A stretch of DNA of 64,000 nucleotides from Phytoseiulus persimilis (GCA_037576195.1 CM075104.1:24258211-24322210), one strand, 5' to 3'. Positions 49,299 to 61,090 are shown, numbered from the stretch's first letter. Notes: generated from the letters alone by a model not told the origin. Translations and numbers: made by a program.

Positions 49299-52200
49299 AT
49301 GCATCCGAACCGGGAGGGCGTGAAGGCTTTTGACGACATTCCTCGGGTGCCGGGACTGCCGTTCGTCGGAACCCTGTTCTGGTACCTTCCTTATATCGGT
49401 AAGCACTCTCGTGCCGTGTTCGAACCGAAGGCAACTCGTGCATTAGGACGCCTTTTCTTCTTCCTCGGAGATCGGTGTATATAACTTCGCTCTCTTGATC
49501 GAAACATCCGACTTTCATTAATGCCTCGTAGCTCAATTGTGTGGTGTCGAACTCTGCGACAGGTGCGTACAACCCCTTCAAACTGCATCATGCAAACGAA
49601 CGGAAACTAAGAAGCTACGGAAAACTCGTCAGAGAAACCATCATGGGTCGCACTTTTCTTCTGCTCTTCGATCCAGAAGACATCGCCCGCGTATTCAAAT
49701 GTGAAACCAAGTATCCGTACCGGGAAACTCTGCTTTCGCTGAAGGAGTACCGCGTCCGAAAACAGTCAACAACATGCGATCCCAACGCCGGATTGATTGT
49801 CACGTAGGTACAACAATTCGTAGGCGGGGAGTCGCTCTGCGGATCCATCGTTGTCCGAGGACGACGGCTCGAACTAGATCGGATCCGACCGATGCTATTC
49901 GATCGGTAGCTAGTTCGGCGGCTCTCACCGCCAGATTTGTGATGAGAGGATTTTAGTGAGTTTCGGCATTTCATCTTCCTCATGAATTATCAAGTCCCAA
50001 TTGGAGCGTAATCATACCCCCAGGCAAGGCCAGAGCTGGTCGAACTGTCGCTCGGTGTTGGATGACCCGCTGTTGAAGTCGGCTTTCGTGTCTCCCCATG
50101 TCGCTACAATGGACGAGCTCGCGCTGGAAGCCACCAAATTGTTGGAATTTCATTCCGAGAGAAATGACATTCACGATACGATGTATCTTTGGGCCCTAGA
50201 GAGTGAGTTGTCGTCCGATAGGCTAGATCGAAGAATGTCAATGCCTGCAGATTCGGGGCTGAGTTGATATCGGCTACGGTCGATCTATCGTCTTTGACTC
50301 AGACACATTGGAGAAATGATGAGAGATCCCAAATATCTTTCGAACTTTTTCCGCATGGAGCATGATCTAACGGAGCATGAAATTAACGAAACAGACGCCA
50401 CACGCATTCTACTTGGCAAACAGCTGGGTGCTTTGCACTCGACGCCATCGAGAGAATGTCAAGAGACAATTGCCGCCATTCGAAGCGCGAGTCACGCTGT
50501 CGGCAGCCTAGAATTTCCCTACCCCCCGCTGTGGCGCTGGATCACGACTCACAACTGGAAAGAATTTGAACGCAACGAAGATTTGTTCAAGGAGTAAGTG
50601 AGTCGTTCGTGTGGAAACTTGAGTATGAGAATGCTCATCATTCGACAGTCGTGATGCGGCTTACTCAATTTCCCGAACGGTTCCAGTTTCATCGTTGACT
50701 GCGTCGAAGAACGTCTCTCGAGAAAGGAAAAGCCGCCATCGTCTTGTGATCTACTCTCGTACATCATCAATGAAGCTGAAATGGATCACGCTGAATTGAT
50801 CACTTCACTCACCGATCTTGTCTTCGCGGCGGTGGACACCGTGAGTGACGCTCACCGATACGAAATAGTTTTTTTTCTTATGTTCATAGAGGAGAGAGGA
50901 ACGCCTGTCGCACGCACTTGGAATCCTTGCGCATTCCTCGCCAGTGTGGAGCTTGTACCGACTAAAACTCACTCCTCTGCCTTCGGGCGTCCGGGACTCA
51001 GAATACGAAATAGCCTATGATTCCTGAGGGTATCGAAAAGGCATGAGTCGAGTACCCTTCCCCGAAATCCGGAGGCCGCTCCTACGAATCGGTTTGGCTG
51101 CTGGAAAGCATGCGTTCTGATAGCTCGATTATGTGTACTAATTTTCGCCGTCCCTTTGTCCACCCAGACGGCTTTCACGGCGAGTTTCGCCCTTCATTTC
51201 CTCGCGCGAAACCCTCAAGTGCAAGAAATGGCCCGAAACGAGGCTCTCGAAGCGGATGATTTGGACCTTGAACAATGCACGAGGCTTTCCTACCTGAGTG
51301 CGGTAGTGAAGGAAACGCTCCGCTTGCGACCCGTGGTGCCGGGAGTCTTCAGGATAACTGGCCGCGACCTCGTCCTTAGCGGTTACAACGTTCCTGCAGG
51401 AGTGAGTACTGCTGCACTAAAGTTCCCCTCCACCGGGCTTCACGACGGCTCGTTCAATCCACTCGGATAGGGCAAGAATCGATACGCAACATCGCAAGAC
51501 CATTCTTGCCGCCAAATAACGATGTTCGTCATAAGGGCATCTCGAGGGATCTCTCTGGTACGGTTTCCATTGCCCCCTCCCCCCCTCGCGGTGGAGTTCA
51601 CCGACAGTGAGTGCCGAAACGTCAACAGCAGCTCTCGAAACGATTCCTGATGGTTCCTGTGACGACCTAGCTGTATCTCAGATTGGAGTGCGCACTCCTG
51701 CGAACCCTTCCATAGTTGTGCCGTTTGCGGAGTCCGGAACAGTGCTGTCCATTCTTTGATAGCCTGCACACTGTCTCCATCGCATCAGTCGATATGGTTT
51801 AGTGCTGTTATAGTCCTTCCACGCCGAAGGAGGATATGTAACGGACAGACTGCTACAACGATCGAATCACTGAGATGGAGCAACTTCGAAGATATTCACG
51901 CGCGTTTCGCTCCGAAGTTGTCCCACTTATCCGCTCGGAGGCGGTGGAGCTAGAGCGAAGAAATGGCTCGTTGGAATCGTGGAGCAAACAAAGCAGCTGG
52001 GCAACGAGGTCGCAGCGTCGTTGATAGTTGCGAGTGAAGCCGACGGAGATACATTCCAAAACCACAGCTAGAGCGCGTCGGCATCCCGATCACCGCGGCG
52101 TTACGAACGCTCTACTGTAACAGCTGAAGAAACGTTCGCCGACCCGGTCACAAATAACAAAGGAGGCAGGTGGATCTCTCAATGTTCTCAGAGGTTCATG

Positions 52201-53034
52201 GGTGAGGGTTCTTTCAACGGAAACTCGCCGAGAAGGACGTGCAGCGAACGGCAGGCCGCCCGATAAAGACGAATTCACTCGATTATATTAGGCGAGCTTC
52301 CAAGTCATTTGCATCAAAGACGCATAGGCATTGCAACACTCAGGATTTCAATGAATTCACGAGCGAAAAGTTGCGCATGCATGAGAACATCAATATCTTG
52401 ACCTCTCCGTCGAAGGGTCCATCCAAACTTTCAGTCAGGACCCGACCTGGGTCCCCGAAAGCTGCGGAGAAAATTGCACCACAGAACGAAAGTTTTGCGG
52501 TCGAGAACGCTACGAGAACGGAAGAAAAGACGAGAGGAAACGGCATCGGGATCTATCCGTGAGAGGCTCATCTCATCGCATTCCGTGGCAACGCGATTGA
52601 ATTCAGCGGCTCATTTCAGACAAAAATTTTCACCCAAAATCAAGTCGTGTGCTCGGAAGAGAGGCATTTCCCGCAGGCAAAAGAATTCTGGCCCGATCGG
52701 TGGTTGGGTTCATCATCTACACCGGAATACGCTTCACTGCCGTTCGGATCAGGGCCAAGGGCCTGTATCGGTCGACGCTTGGCTGAAACAACTCTCATAG
52801 TCTTTTTAGTCAGAGTGAGTGCATTGATCCCTTCCAGAGCGCTGCTTCTATGTAGGATGGTCCTACGACCGAATCGCGCATCACATTTGATAGCTCTCCT
52901 CTATTGCTTAGGTTCTCCAAACCTTCAAACTGGACACCGATGACGAGGAAATCGATATTGTCACCAGTGTGGTCAGCGCACCCGAGAACCCGATCCATAT
53001 TCGATTCAAACCACTCCAACAAGACAAAGAATAA
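49299..53034 (+). CDS. Cytochrome P450, mitochondrial clan
   Basis: This is a haem-thiolate monooxygenase. Eight exons join in perfect phase: 49,299–49,398, 49,563–49,803, 50,024–50,202, 50,395–50,593, 50,687–50,840, 51,168–51,401, 52,620–52,814 and 52,912–53,034. They give 1,425 bases and 474 residues without a break. The N-terminus has a proline-rich entry (DIPRVPGLPFVGTL). The I helix reads DLVFAAVDTT, with Ala where Gly is usual in (A/G)GxDTT. The K helix has KETLRLRP (ExxR). FWPDRW is the PERF-type motif. PFGSGPRACIGRRLAE carries the haem-ligating Cys. The GRRLAE basic context and the LRPV/VFR..RD..L.GY.VPAGT run suggest the mitochondrial clan (redox partner adrenodoxin); that is family inference. 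The ATG at 49,299 leaves almost no targeting peptide, so an upstream exon probably supplies one. Whether it is an ecdysteroid enzyme or a detoxifying one cannot be told. Confidence 0.95.
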
Positions 53035-53035
53035 A
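53030..53035 (+). terminator. AATAAA overlapping the P450 stop codon
   Basis: The hexamer AATAAA spans 53,030–53,035 and overlaps the TAA stop (53,032–53,034). If used, the 3' untranslated region would be only about 10–30 bases. No second AATAAA was noted immediately downstream. Confidence 0.45.
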
Positions 53036-56000
53036 ACAACACCCTTATGCCAAGACCATAACGCTCTCTGGATTCTACTCTTGTGCGATCATTGTGGCTG
53101 AGTTTCTCTCTCTGCACCGATGCTTGTTTGAGACTTCGGTTAGTAAGAGAGGTTATGGAGATGACCGTTAGCGATGGGGCCGGCACAGTGATGCCCGAAA
53201 ATTTCTGACCGGATCGAGTTGAGAATGAACAATCGCAAGGCCAAATATGCATTTTTCGGGAGTACCAGTGCTGTTCCCATCACTGATCAGAGATCTCTGC
53301 TAATCGACGCTCCCCGTGATACTGAGCTCGCCAGCTCCTGGTTGTTGTGTATAGCTTCCCTATTCCCATCCAAAAGCGACGCCGAGGATTGTGTTCAACC
53401 GGGTTATCCCGGAGTTCCTGAATGACAGGATCGCTGCCGGACATCTCTCATAGACTTGAATGATGAAGTTCCTTGCTCGATTTCGTAACATAACAGCCGA
53501 GGAACTTCGGACCGGCTAGCTCGGCCAACCAGGCTCGCAGACGTTTTCGTCAAAATACGTTTCTCCAGCCCTCTGGATTTTCCACAGCCTTCTTTCTTTT
53601 GCTCATCTCGTGTGGAGAAAGTCTGGATTCCTGGTTTGCGATCAATGGCTGAAGGGATGGCGCAGACGTTGTCTCTTTCATTCAGATCAACCAGTCAAGA
53701 ATTGCGTTTTCCAGAGGGGCTTCGAAAATACACATTTTATCCACAAAACTGTCCAAGAGACGTCTCAACTTAACCAATCGAGCTCGTATTGGTTACATCG
53801 GATGCGGGTAAAGATCCCATCAACTCGCTGAAGAAATGGCGAGGATCGGTTCAGAGATCGGAATTGGCGTTCAAAATTCAGGTCTTTTTTCCAGAACATA
53901 AGACTGGAATAGCTCGATTTCTGATGGAAAAAGAAAACCAGTTCGACTTCCCTGAGAGAATACGGGGAAGGAGATTTCTTCAAGAACGAGATTTCGTCAA
54001 CAGATCAGCGAATCTTATGAGGCTGATGAGATCGGTTGCCGATTTCGAGCGCGGAACCGATCCTTGCCATTCCTTCAGCGAGCTAATGGAATCCTCTTCC
54101 GCATCCGATGGAACCAGTATGAACTCGATCAGTCGACTCGTGACGTTTCTCGGACAGTTTTGTGAAACGAGTCGCGGGCAACGGTATTACCGGGCCCGCT
54201 CTAGAGGATTCGATTCCCTACAGATTGAAAAGATGCGTCATCCTTCCAGCTATCGATTGCAAAAAAGAATCTAGAATCGGAACACTCCTCAGCCAGTGAT
54301 GAGCGAAAGGAGAAGGGATGAGAAAATCTCCGGCTCACGTCGACCGCTCTGCATCTATCATACCGTATACCATGTGAGGAGAAGGAATCACGGTTAACGT
54401 TTGAGTCAATGTTACAAACGCTGCGAATCCGCGACGGGAAAACAGTGCTTCCTGACAGACTCACATGAGTTGGGGTATTCATTGGCATACTTCCGCGGAC
54501 CCCATTCATTGGCTCCAGAATAGAAGGAGGAGACTCTTCCGTTTCCATCCGACTGTCCATGTCGTTGATATCACCCCGTGCCCTGAGTGTGTGCTCTTTT
54601 GAAGTGCGGATACCCAACTTCCCATGCTGGAATCGTTGGCCGGAAGATTCCAGCCTAAAAAGGTTATAGGAGCTGATTCACAACGAGTTGAGTGGAACAT
54701 CCAGCCCTAGAACTCAGAGTGAGCGATCCTGCTCGTAGCCCAGCTCCCAAGCCAATCACTACTAGAGCTACTACTCCGGGGACGTCGTCCTTTCAGGCTC
54801 CTCCTTAACCTCAGATGTACGAGATGTGACTCTCGCGACGTGGACGGAAAAATGAGCTGATGCTGTCTGCACCCGCATTTGATGACTGAGGTGAGTCGTG
54901 TTGTCAGACCCTGCACTCGCGCCTCGAAGCTCGCGCCGCCGAGTGAATTCACGGATGAGCCTGAACTCAAAGATGGCGGAAAGCTCGAGATTCGGCTATT
55001 CTGTTGCGCCCCGTGGGTAAATCACGAGCCTCTCTGATACTACGATGAGTTCATTTTTTTTTCAATCCTGTTCCGTGGGTAAATCACGAGCCTCTCTGAT
55101 ACTACGATGAGTTCATTTTTTTTTCAATCCTGTTCCGATCGGGCCGGGGGAGCTGGTATTAGGTGGCGAGTTCTCGAATGGGGCGGTTGTGGATAAGTAG
55201 CGCAACCCAACTTGTTCCCTCCCCTTTTCAAGGACGCGGCAAGGACTTCCCGATCGATTTGAGCTGACTTCCTCACTTTGGCATCATGATGGAGGGAAGT
55301 CCTCTTTCACAGGGTCCAATGTGGAAGCGCATCAACTCGGCATCCAGACCTCCTCCCCCTAAATTTTCGACTGAGTTGAATATCGAGCGGACGCAACTCC
55401 GGTTGTACAAAGAGGAAGAGATCCGGAGGTCCGTCTCGGGAACCCTTGGCCTCTAAGACAAAAGTCTTCAACGGGGGAGACATTTGGAATTATTTCGGTA
55501 TTCCTCATTGACGAGATTTTCTCGCCGATACTCTCCGTATCCCTCTCTATAATTGCATCTGTGCAGGCAGGCTCGGACTCCATGTCCGAAAATTCCGTTT
55601 GAAAACTCTGTCTTCCGACGTGGGCCTCGATAGTCACGGAGTGTCAATCTCAAGCTGTGAGCCGGAGAATACTGTCAACCCCTGGTTCAGACCAGTCAGC
55701 CACCTTTTCGATCGATTCATGGAGCCCCGGGGGGCGACGCTGCCTGTGCCACTTCCAGGTCTTTGACAGGAATCAGTAAGGAAGAATGGAACGTTTCTGG
55801 ATATCAGCAGGGGAAATTCTGAGTTGACAAACAATGATTGATATTTGCCATATGAGAGTTATCACTGAGAATTTTATTGAGCTCGCTGAGACTATCCGAG
55901 CCTGAATGATACCAATGAGCCTAACCCCCTCTCAAACGATTTTGAGCCATGTCGAAACTAGACCAACTTCTACGTGTTTGTTCCAAAGTGGGGAAAAAAA

Positions 56001-56158
56001 TGAATTCTCGTTCGCGGTGTTCTACCACCTTGGAGGATCTGTGAAGTCATAGAGGGAGTCATCCGTTAGGGCTCTTTGCAATCAACGAATTCCGCATTAT
56101 TTCGAATTTTATCATTTAGAAAATTCATGTTAGATAGTCAGGGAGTAAGGAGATGTAC
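53036..56158. other. No supported gene; contains one perfect tandem repeat
   Basis: A plus-strand open stretch of 161 codons at 53,789–54,274 lacks an ATG start and any domain, and such lengths are expected by chance in this much sequence. The last, short exon of the RNase T2-like gene should be just left of 56,158 on the minus strand but was not identified. Confidence 0.4.
55011..55134. repeat. Perfect tandem duplication, 2 × 62 bp
   Basis: The unit starts CCGTGGGTAAATCACGAGCC and contains a 9-T run. Copy 1 is 55,011–55,072 and copy 2 is 55,073–55,134, with no differences. Identity including the homopolymer implies a very recent duplication or an assembly artefact. Confidence 0.95.
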
Positions 56159-57153
56159 CTGTCGCAGCTGATGAGCCGAAAATCTCTGGTGAGGCAGCAG
56201 ATCACGTCGGTGACAATCTCCTCCTTCATGGTTCGGTTCGGATTCCTTTTGACCCTCGTGAGAACATCAGCGAATCGTTCGCTCAAGAAATCCGGCAAGA
56301 CATTAGCCCGGAATACCCTGCTGGGGTGTTCACGGCTCACGAACTCCTCGAACTCAGCCAAGTGTCCTAAACGAGGGGGATTATCATGAGCGAAGGAGGA
56401 AGGTAACTTCAAATCAAGGACCTGAAGTCGATGAAATCCACTCACTCATGAGTTGAGTTCCAATCTCATTTTGAGCGAGTTCCATCACTTTCCTCAAGTA
56501 CTGCTCGAAGCTCCTCAATTCCTCGCTGTCGAGACGAAAGACGTATTCTCATTTTCGGAAGAGTTTCAAATCCTCCAGCAGTTGAATCATCTCCGTCAGT
56601 TGTGCTCATTCCAAAAGATAGATATGAGCTGTAGGGAAACTTTCGCTCACTATATTTGCATGTTTCGTCCGTGACTGTTGTATTGATGATACAATGAGAG
56701 GGGGTCTTTCGTGAATGACCGGAAAACTTTATCGGCATCGGCTCTGAGCGCTTCATATTTCGGGGCGGTATTGACTGTGGAGTGTGATCCCGATAGTTAC
56801 TTTGATTCTGAGAGGGAAGTCATGATATCACTCGCGAATAGAGCATCCACTCACATTCAACTTGCGTCCGCAGAGGGTGATGCAAGTCCTCGTGGGGATC
56901 TCGATCGATGTCATGTTCAATCAAAACTTCCCATAGTCCATGGATGGAAAAACTGTAAAAACCTCGTTCATGATGAACTTGACCGTGAGAATACTTGGAA
57001 TTGAAACGTGATCAAACTCGAGGAAAGATCGATGCGTCTTTGCGTTACCTCTGGTAGTCCGATTTTTCCCACAATTTGTAGCAATGATCATCGCCGTTCT
57101 TCCCCCCGTAACACATACCAGGGAAGTACTTGAACGCAAGTTTGAACACCTTC
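56159..57153 (-). CDS. RNase T2-like protein with altered catalytic motif 2; frame disrupted
   Basis: T2 RNases are secreted or lysosomal acid ribonucleases. Exons on the minus strand are 57,153–57,049, 56,952–56,855, 56,774–56,446 and 56,366–56,159; all internal phases match. Exon 1 (KVFKLAFKYFPGMCYGG) resembles the first strand region. Exon 2 has FSIHGLWEV, close to catalytic segment 1 (TIHGLWP). Exon 3 has SLYHQYNSHG at the place of segment 2 (HExxKHG): both His are kept, the catalytic Glu is Gln and Lys is Ser. The last exon ends with a Cys-rich VTDVICCLTRDFRLISC, like the family C-terminus. In exon 3 the frame shifts by one base near 56,655, and TGA occurs twice where Trp would read well (YLLE–AQLTEM and LFRK–EYVFRL). 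The segment between motif 2 and the C-terminus is longer than usual. Signal-peptide and final exons were not found. Confidence 0.55.
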
Positions 57154-58256
57154 CTGGAAAACAGCTAGAGTAGCGGGAACCAGTCTTCTGACTTCCAACC
57201 GAGCACCTACACAGAGCCTGCATTTTGCGATAATTGCATGATAGCATTTCGAAACATCGACCACATTCGTCTAGCAAACGGCGAACGAATTGCATAAAAC
57301 GATTCCTCCGATGGGAAAAATAATCGGAGTTTCAGTTCACTGAGCGAGGTCTGATGTGACCGGTGGACGCCTAGACCGAAAAGAGCCGTCATCGCTGGAT
57401 TCACTCGTTCAAGCACGGGAACTGGAGTCGATCCCCCGATCGACGCAGCTGAATATCGCCCACTATCCCACGGAACCAGAACGGATCGTTCCTTCGGGGC
57501 GTCTCGAGCGGTGTCGCGATGCCCCAGAACAAACAGTCTAGAATCGAGGAGAGCAAGGAATTGAGCACAAAGCATCACGGCATTCATGTCTCAGCAGCTT
57601 TCCGCGACTCTCCCAAGCCATGGTCCCCGTCAGAACGAAGTAGACTTTTATCGCGAAAGTTACGATTAGGCCCGTACACGGATTCGGAGCATCGATAGGG
57701 ATTCAAAACGGAGCGCAGAGCTTTCCTCCTGTTTCCAGTAAGCGCTCTGCGCTTGATGTCAATTAGAGATTGACTATCTGGGTGTAAGTTAAACGTGGTC
57801 GAGGGTTTCCGTGAGATCATTGGTCATCATGCGGTTCTCAGTTCTTCCCTTTATCGTGCGGGGTGACAATTTGGTTGGGGACGAGCTTAGCATAGCTTTC
57901 GATCATTTACTTCCTACACATGGTTTTCAGCGACCGAGAGGACAAGCCGGCATCTCCGCCGGCGAAGACGTAGGAGTTCGCCACCTTCATCCTCGTTTTC
58001 GAAGATTGGGTTGCGTGGAGAACCTGTACCCACTCGAGGGATGACAACTCACAAGTGATAAGCTCGGATCCGGACTGTGCAAACTGTCTAGGGCTATCAA
58101 CGATCCACTTGATCATCAGATCCAGTTTAACCTCTTCGCTTAGCAGTGCTCGACTGTCGATCCGCTGTTTAGCTAGAATCCGTGTACGTAAGTTTCGTTG
58201 GTGTGATGATGCCGTTCAGAACGTAAAGTTGTCTCTGTCTTGAAAGGAAACGAGAT
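57154..58256. other. No assigned gene; 5' end of the RNase T2-like gene expected here
   Basis: A minus-strand stretch at about 57,310–57,225 (contains VRRLLDECGRCFEMLSC in one frame) ends near a GTAGGT donor and could be an upstream exon, but the phase does not match the next exon and it does not look like a signal peptide. Nothing else is supportable. Confidence 0.35.
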
Positions 58257-59799
58257 TCAGACATCACCACATATGTTGAGCTCTTTCCTCTCGAGTCCGC
58301 GCTCCAAGTTCTCGCAAGGGGTTGGGCACAGCTGACGCGTTCCTCTAGCTTCGCCTTTGAGCGACGGCGGACCGGATACGCAACTGGCCGCTTCGAACTC
58401 GTACTGCATGAACTCGCGAGTTCCGCCATCGGCTTTCGGATCTCTGATAATCACATGAGGTGCAGCGCTTTGCCGGTGCTTTGAGGGCGGAGACCGCGTG
58501 CTAATATGCAGCTGCGGAGCTCCCTGACGGTTCGCCATTAAAGATTCTCCGCTGCCGACATCAGCGGCCGAGCCGATACCGTGTCTTGGCGGAAGTGTAC
58601 CCTCCAGATAACCCGCCATGTAAAAAGCTATCAGACGGATAATGTCGACAGTCCTGAACAGCAGACAAACGCTGGACCCGAACTCACCACTTTCGTTCAT
58701 ATCGAGCCGCAAAGTCCGTGGGTATGAACAGGCCATCTTGATTGACTTCAAGAGGGAGCACTCGGCTGCCCCTGCCATATGGGAAGCGTCTCAGGAAATG
58801 TCCACCTCTCTCTGGTACACTTCGATCTGGCTCACTGTGCAGAGCTTGACGATATTCGATGAACTCGAAGAAATCTTTGTTCACGTACTCAGCGCGCGCT
58901 CCTATCACAACCTTCACTCTTAAATCTTCCGGTCTTGTTTTGTTCCATTCGTTGATTGTCTGGAGGCCGATCGGTTGCCAGCACCTACTGCGTTCATCGA
59001 ACCATTCCAAAGGACCACTGCTTCTGCTCACGTTCTGATGATAGAATTCCAGTAATGCGCCCGGGGATACAGTGGCAACTAGGGAACCACCTTTATATAT
59101 TTTGGAACCGCCGTTCCTGACGATTTGGAGGGCTTCAACGAACCAAAACGTCGTGTCCCGCGGAAGCGCGGAATCACGCAACGCCTGTCGCGGGTCAGCG
59201 CTCCGCAGGATTCCGTTTTCTCGCATGAAATTATACGCGAAGTCGATGTTCTTCAAATTCTTTTCCTGCAGATATTTCGGTCCATTTCTTGTGTCTATCG
59301 TCCATTGCAATCGTTCATCTTCCTGCAACCTATATTCCTTCATGTCTTCTGTTGTCATCAATCTCATTTCTGAACCGGCCCTGACTGCGATCTTATGCTC
59401 GAAGAAGCAATCGCGAAGCTTCCCCAAACTCATGCGAAAGTTGATGCGTCCGATTCGGACTCTGAACTTCGGCTCCATCGGTGCTACAGCACCCCCGCGG
59501 AGCATTGTCTTCCTATGGAGACTTTGTCCCATCCTCCCGTGGAAGAACCCCACGAGTACGCAGACAAGGGCTGAGATCTTGAGTATCTTCAAGAGCACAG
59601 AGTCGATTGTAGTTCCGCGTCCCTGTATTCGCAAACGACGCCGCGTTAGCAAGACTCCGAGAACAGCACACCAAATGTAAGCGAGCGTAGTGAGCGAGCT
59701 GGTTTCCATTGGTATCCCGGGTCTCGATTTTTGCTTCGTTGTCGCGAGCAACGGGGTAGCACGACTCAGCAGCAAACTCCACGAGGGAGCAGCAAACAT
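58257..59799 (-). CDS. Unrecognised protein with two N-terminal hydrophobic segments; possible second exon after a 34-nt intron
   Basis: From the ATG at 59,799 the frame is open for 371 codons to a TGA at 58,684, far longer than chance allows. Hydrophobic segments at residues ~36–51 (LAYIWCAVLGVLL) and ~69–87 (SALVCVLVGFF) suggest membrane anchoring; Met31 is an alternative start. The rest (~90–371) is a charged soluble domain with many aromatics, for example PRDTTFWFVEALQIVR, EFYHQNVSRSSGPLEWFDE and NKDFFEFIEYRQ. I do not recognise the family. The stop lies inside a GTGAGT..TTTGTCTGCTGTTCAG stretch of only 34 bases (58,687–58,654). Splicing it out would join the frame, in phase, to a further ~130 codons (58,653–58,257; TVDIIRLIAFYMAGYLEG .. 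APHVIIRDPKADGG). A 34-base intron is below the usual animal minimum, so the protein may simply end at ..YERKW. Confidence 0.6.
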
Positions 59800-60020
59800 T
59801 GTTAAGCCCCGTTTCGAATGGATTCTTCTCTTGTGCAGGCTCTCGCCTCGATTTTTTGGGAACCCATCACGACCCCCATCATTCTGTACAGACCATGCGA
59901 GGAAAAATTTCCCCGAGCACCAACACTTTTATTACATGAGAACCGCCCGCAACTCCTCAGGGGAGCCCATATCGGAAATTCGGTTGATGGCAAAAGTTTC
60001 TTATTTCAAGCCAAACTACT

Positions 60021-60308
60021 CGAAAGCGATGTAACTGGGTCGATCCGATAACTTGTTTTTTCACCCCAAGAGTGAGTGGGCGCTCATCTGATGTCCCCCG
60101 CCTCGAAATGCGCCGACAACTCGGCTTCCGCAGCAGACTGGAGAAAGTCATCGCGGCGAACTCTTGGTTTGGAAGGAAAACTTTGATTTCTCGTGACTCT
60201 TCCGAGTTGTTATTCGTCGTGGCCGTCATGACCCCTGCCGAGTTTCAGACACGTTTTCAGGCGGGGAAAAAAAAGTTATCGGATCGACCCGGTCACTTCG
60301 TTTTCGGG
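60021..60308. repeat. Inverted repeat, arms of about 47 bp
   Basis: Arm 1 (60,021–60,067) contains GGGTCGATCCGATAACTTG. Arm 2 (60,262–60,308) contains its inverse, AAGTTATCGGATCGACCC. A third related copy of the TGTCGGATCGACCTGG theme occurs at about 61,552–61,567, linking this repeat to the element further right. No coding content. Confidence 0.65.
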
Positions 60309-61090
60309 CTGTTTGTCTCGGTATAAGGAGCTCTTAACATCAGTGAAATTCCCGAAATCAGCTTCCCCAAGGAGCTACGGGCGGTTCTCCACGGGAGCGG
60401 TCGGCAGGGGGTCTGAGGGGCTCTATTTGGGAGTATCTCGTTTTGAGTACCGCTTCTCCGATTGGCAGCCAATCTGGGCGTTCCCAAGCGTTTTGTCGGT
60501 GGCATCGAGAGGAATCTTTTCGTTTCTGTTTTTCCGAAATCACTTGGGAATCGGCGATTTCCTTGTCAGTTTTTTAAGGGCCATGGATTTAATCGAGGAA
60601 AACTCCGACAGGCTCTGGAAAACGCGACACTGATCTATTTGTTCAAAATGAAGCAAGAATGCGGAAAGTTGCGCCTCTTCAAGAGCTTTTGATAGAAGAA
60701 AAGATGCCAGACAGGATAGAATTTGACCGAAATACAGCTCAAAACACAGAGGCCACGAAAATGTTGCAGCTGAAAGAGCACACCCTTTATAAGTTAGTCG
60801 GGTGGCGAAAGTTTTCGGACTTCCGCGCACTTGTGGCTGTTCAGAAACGCTCCATAGGTGTTCTTAGAATTCCTAGGGAGCTTCGGACTGTGAGTTTGTT
60901 GCGAATGAGCCGCCCTCTATCTCCACCAAGTATTTCATCCAAACGCAGTACGATTAGAACATGAAGGGATTTAAGAATGCTGCTTGCCAAGCAACTGACA
61001 CGGAAACAGAGCTGCATTGTGATTGAGACCAAAACGGCGGGTGGAAGCGTGACCCTTGGGAATTCTACACCTATAGGTTGGCATTTTCAA

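Noticed and set aside
53789-54274. A 161-codon plus-strand frame downstream of the P450
   Set aside because: It has no ATG start and no domain, and its length is within chance expectation.
56629-56650. A 22-base GTGAGC..CTACAG 'intron' inside the RNase T2-like gene
   Set aside because: It is too short to be spliced, and a single-base frame shift explains the transition with matching phases and protein content on both sides.
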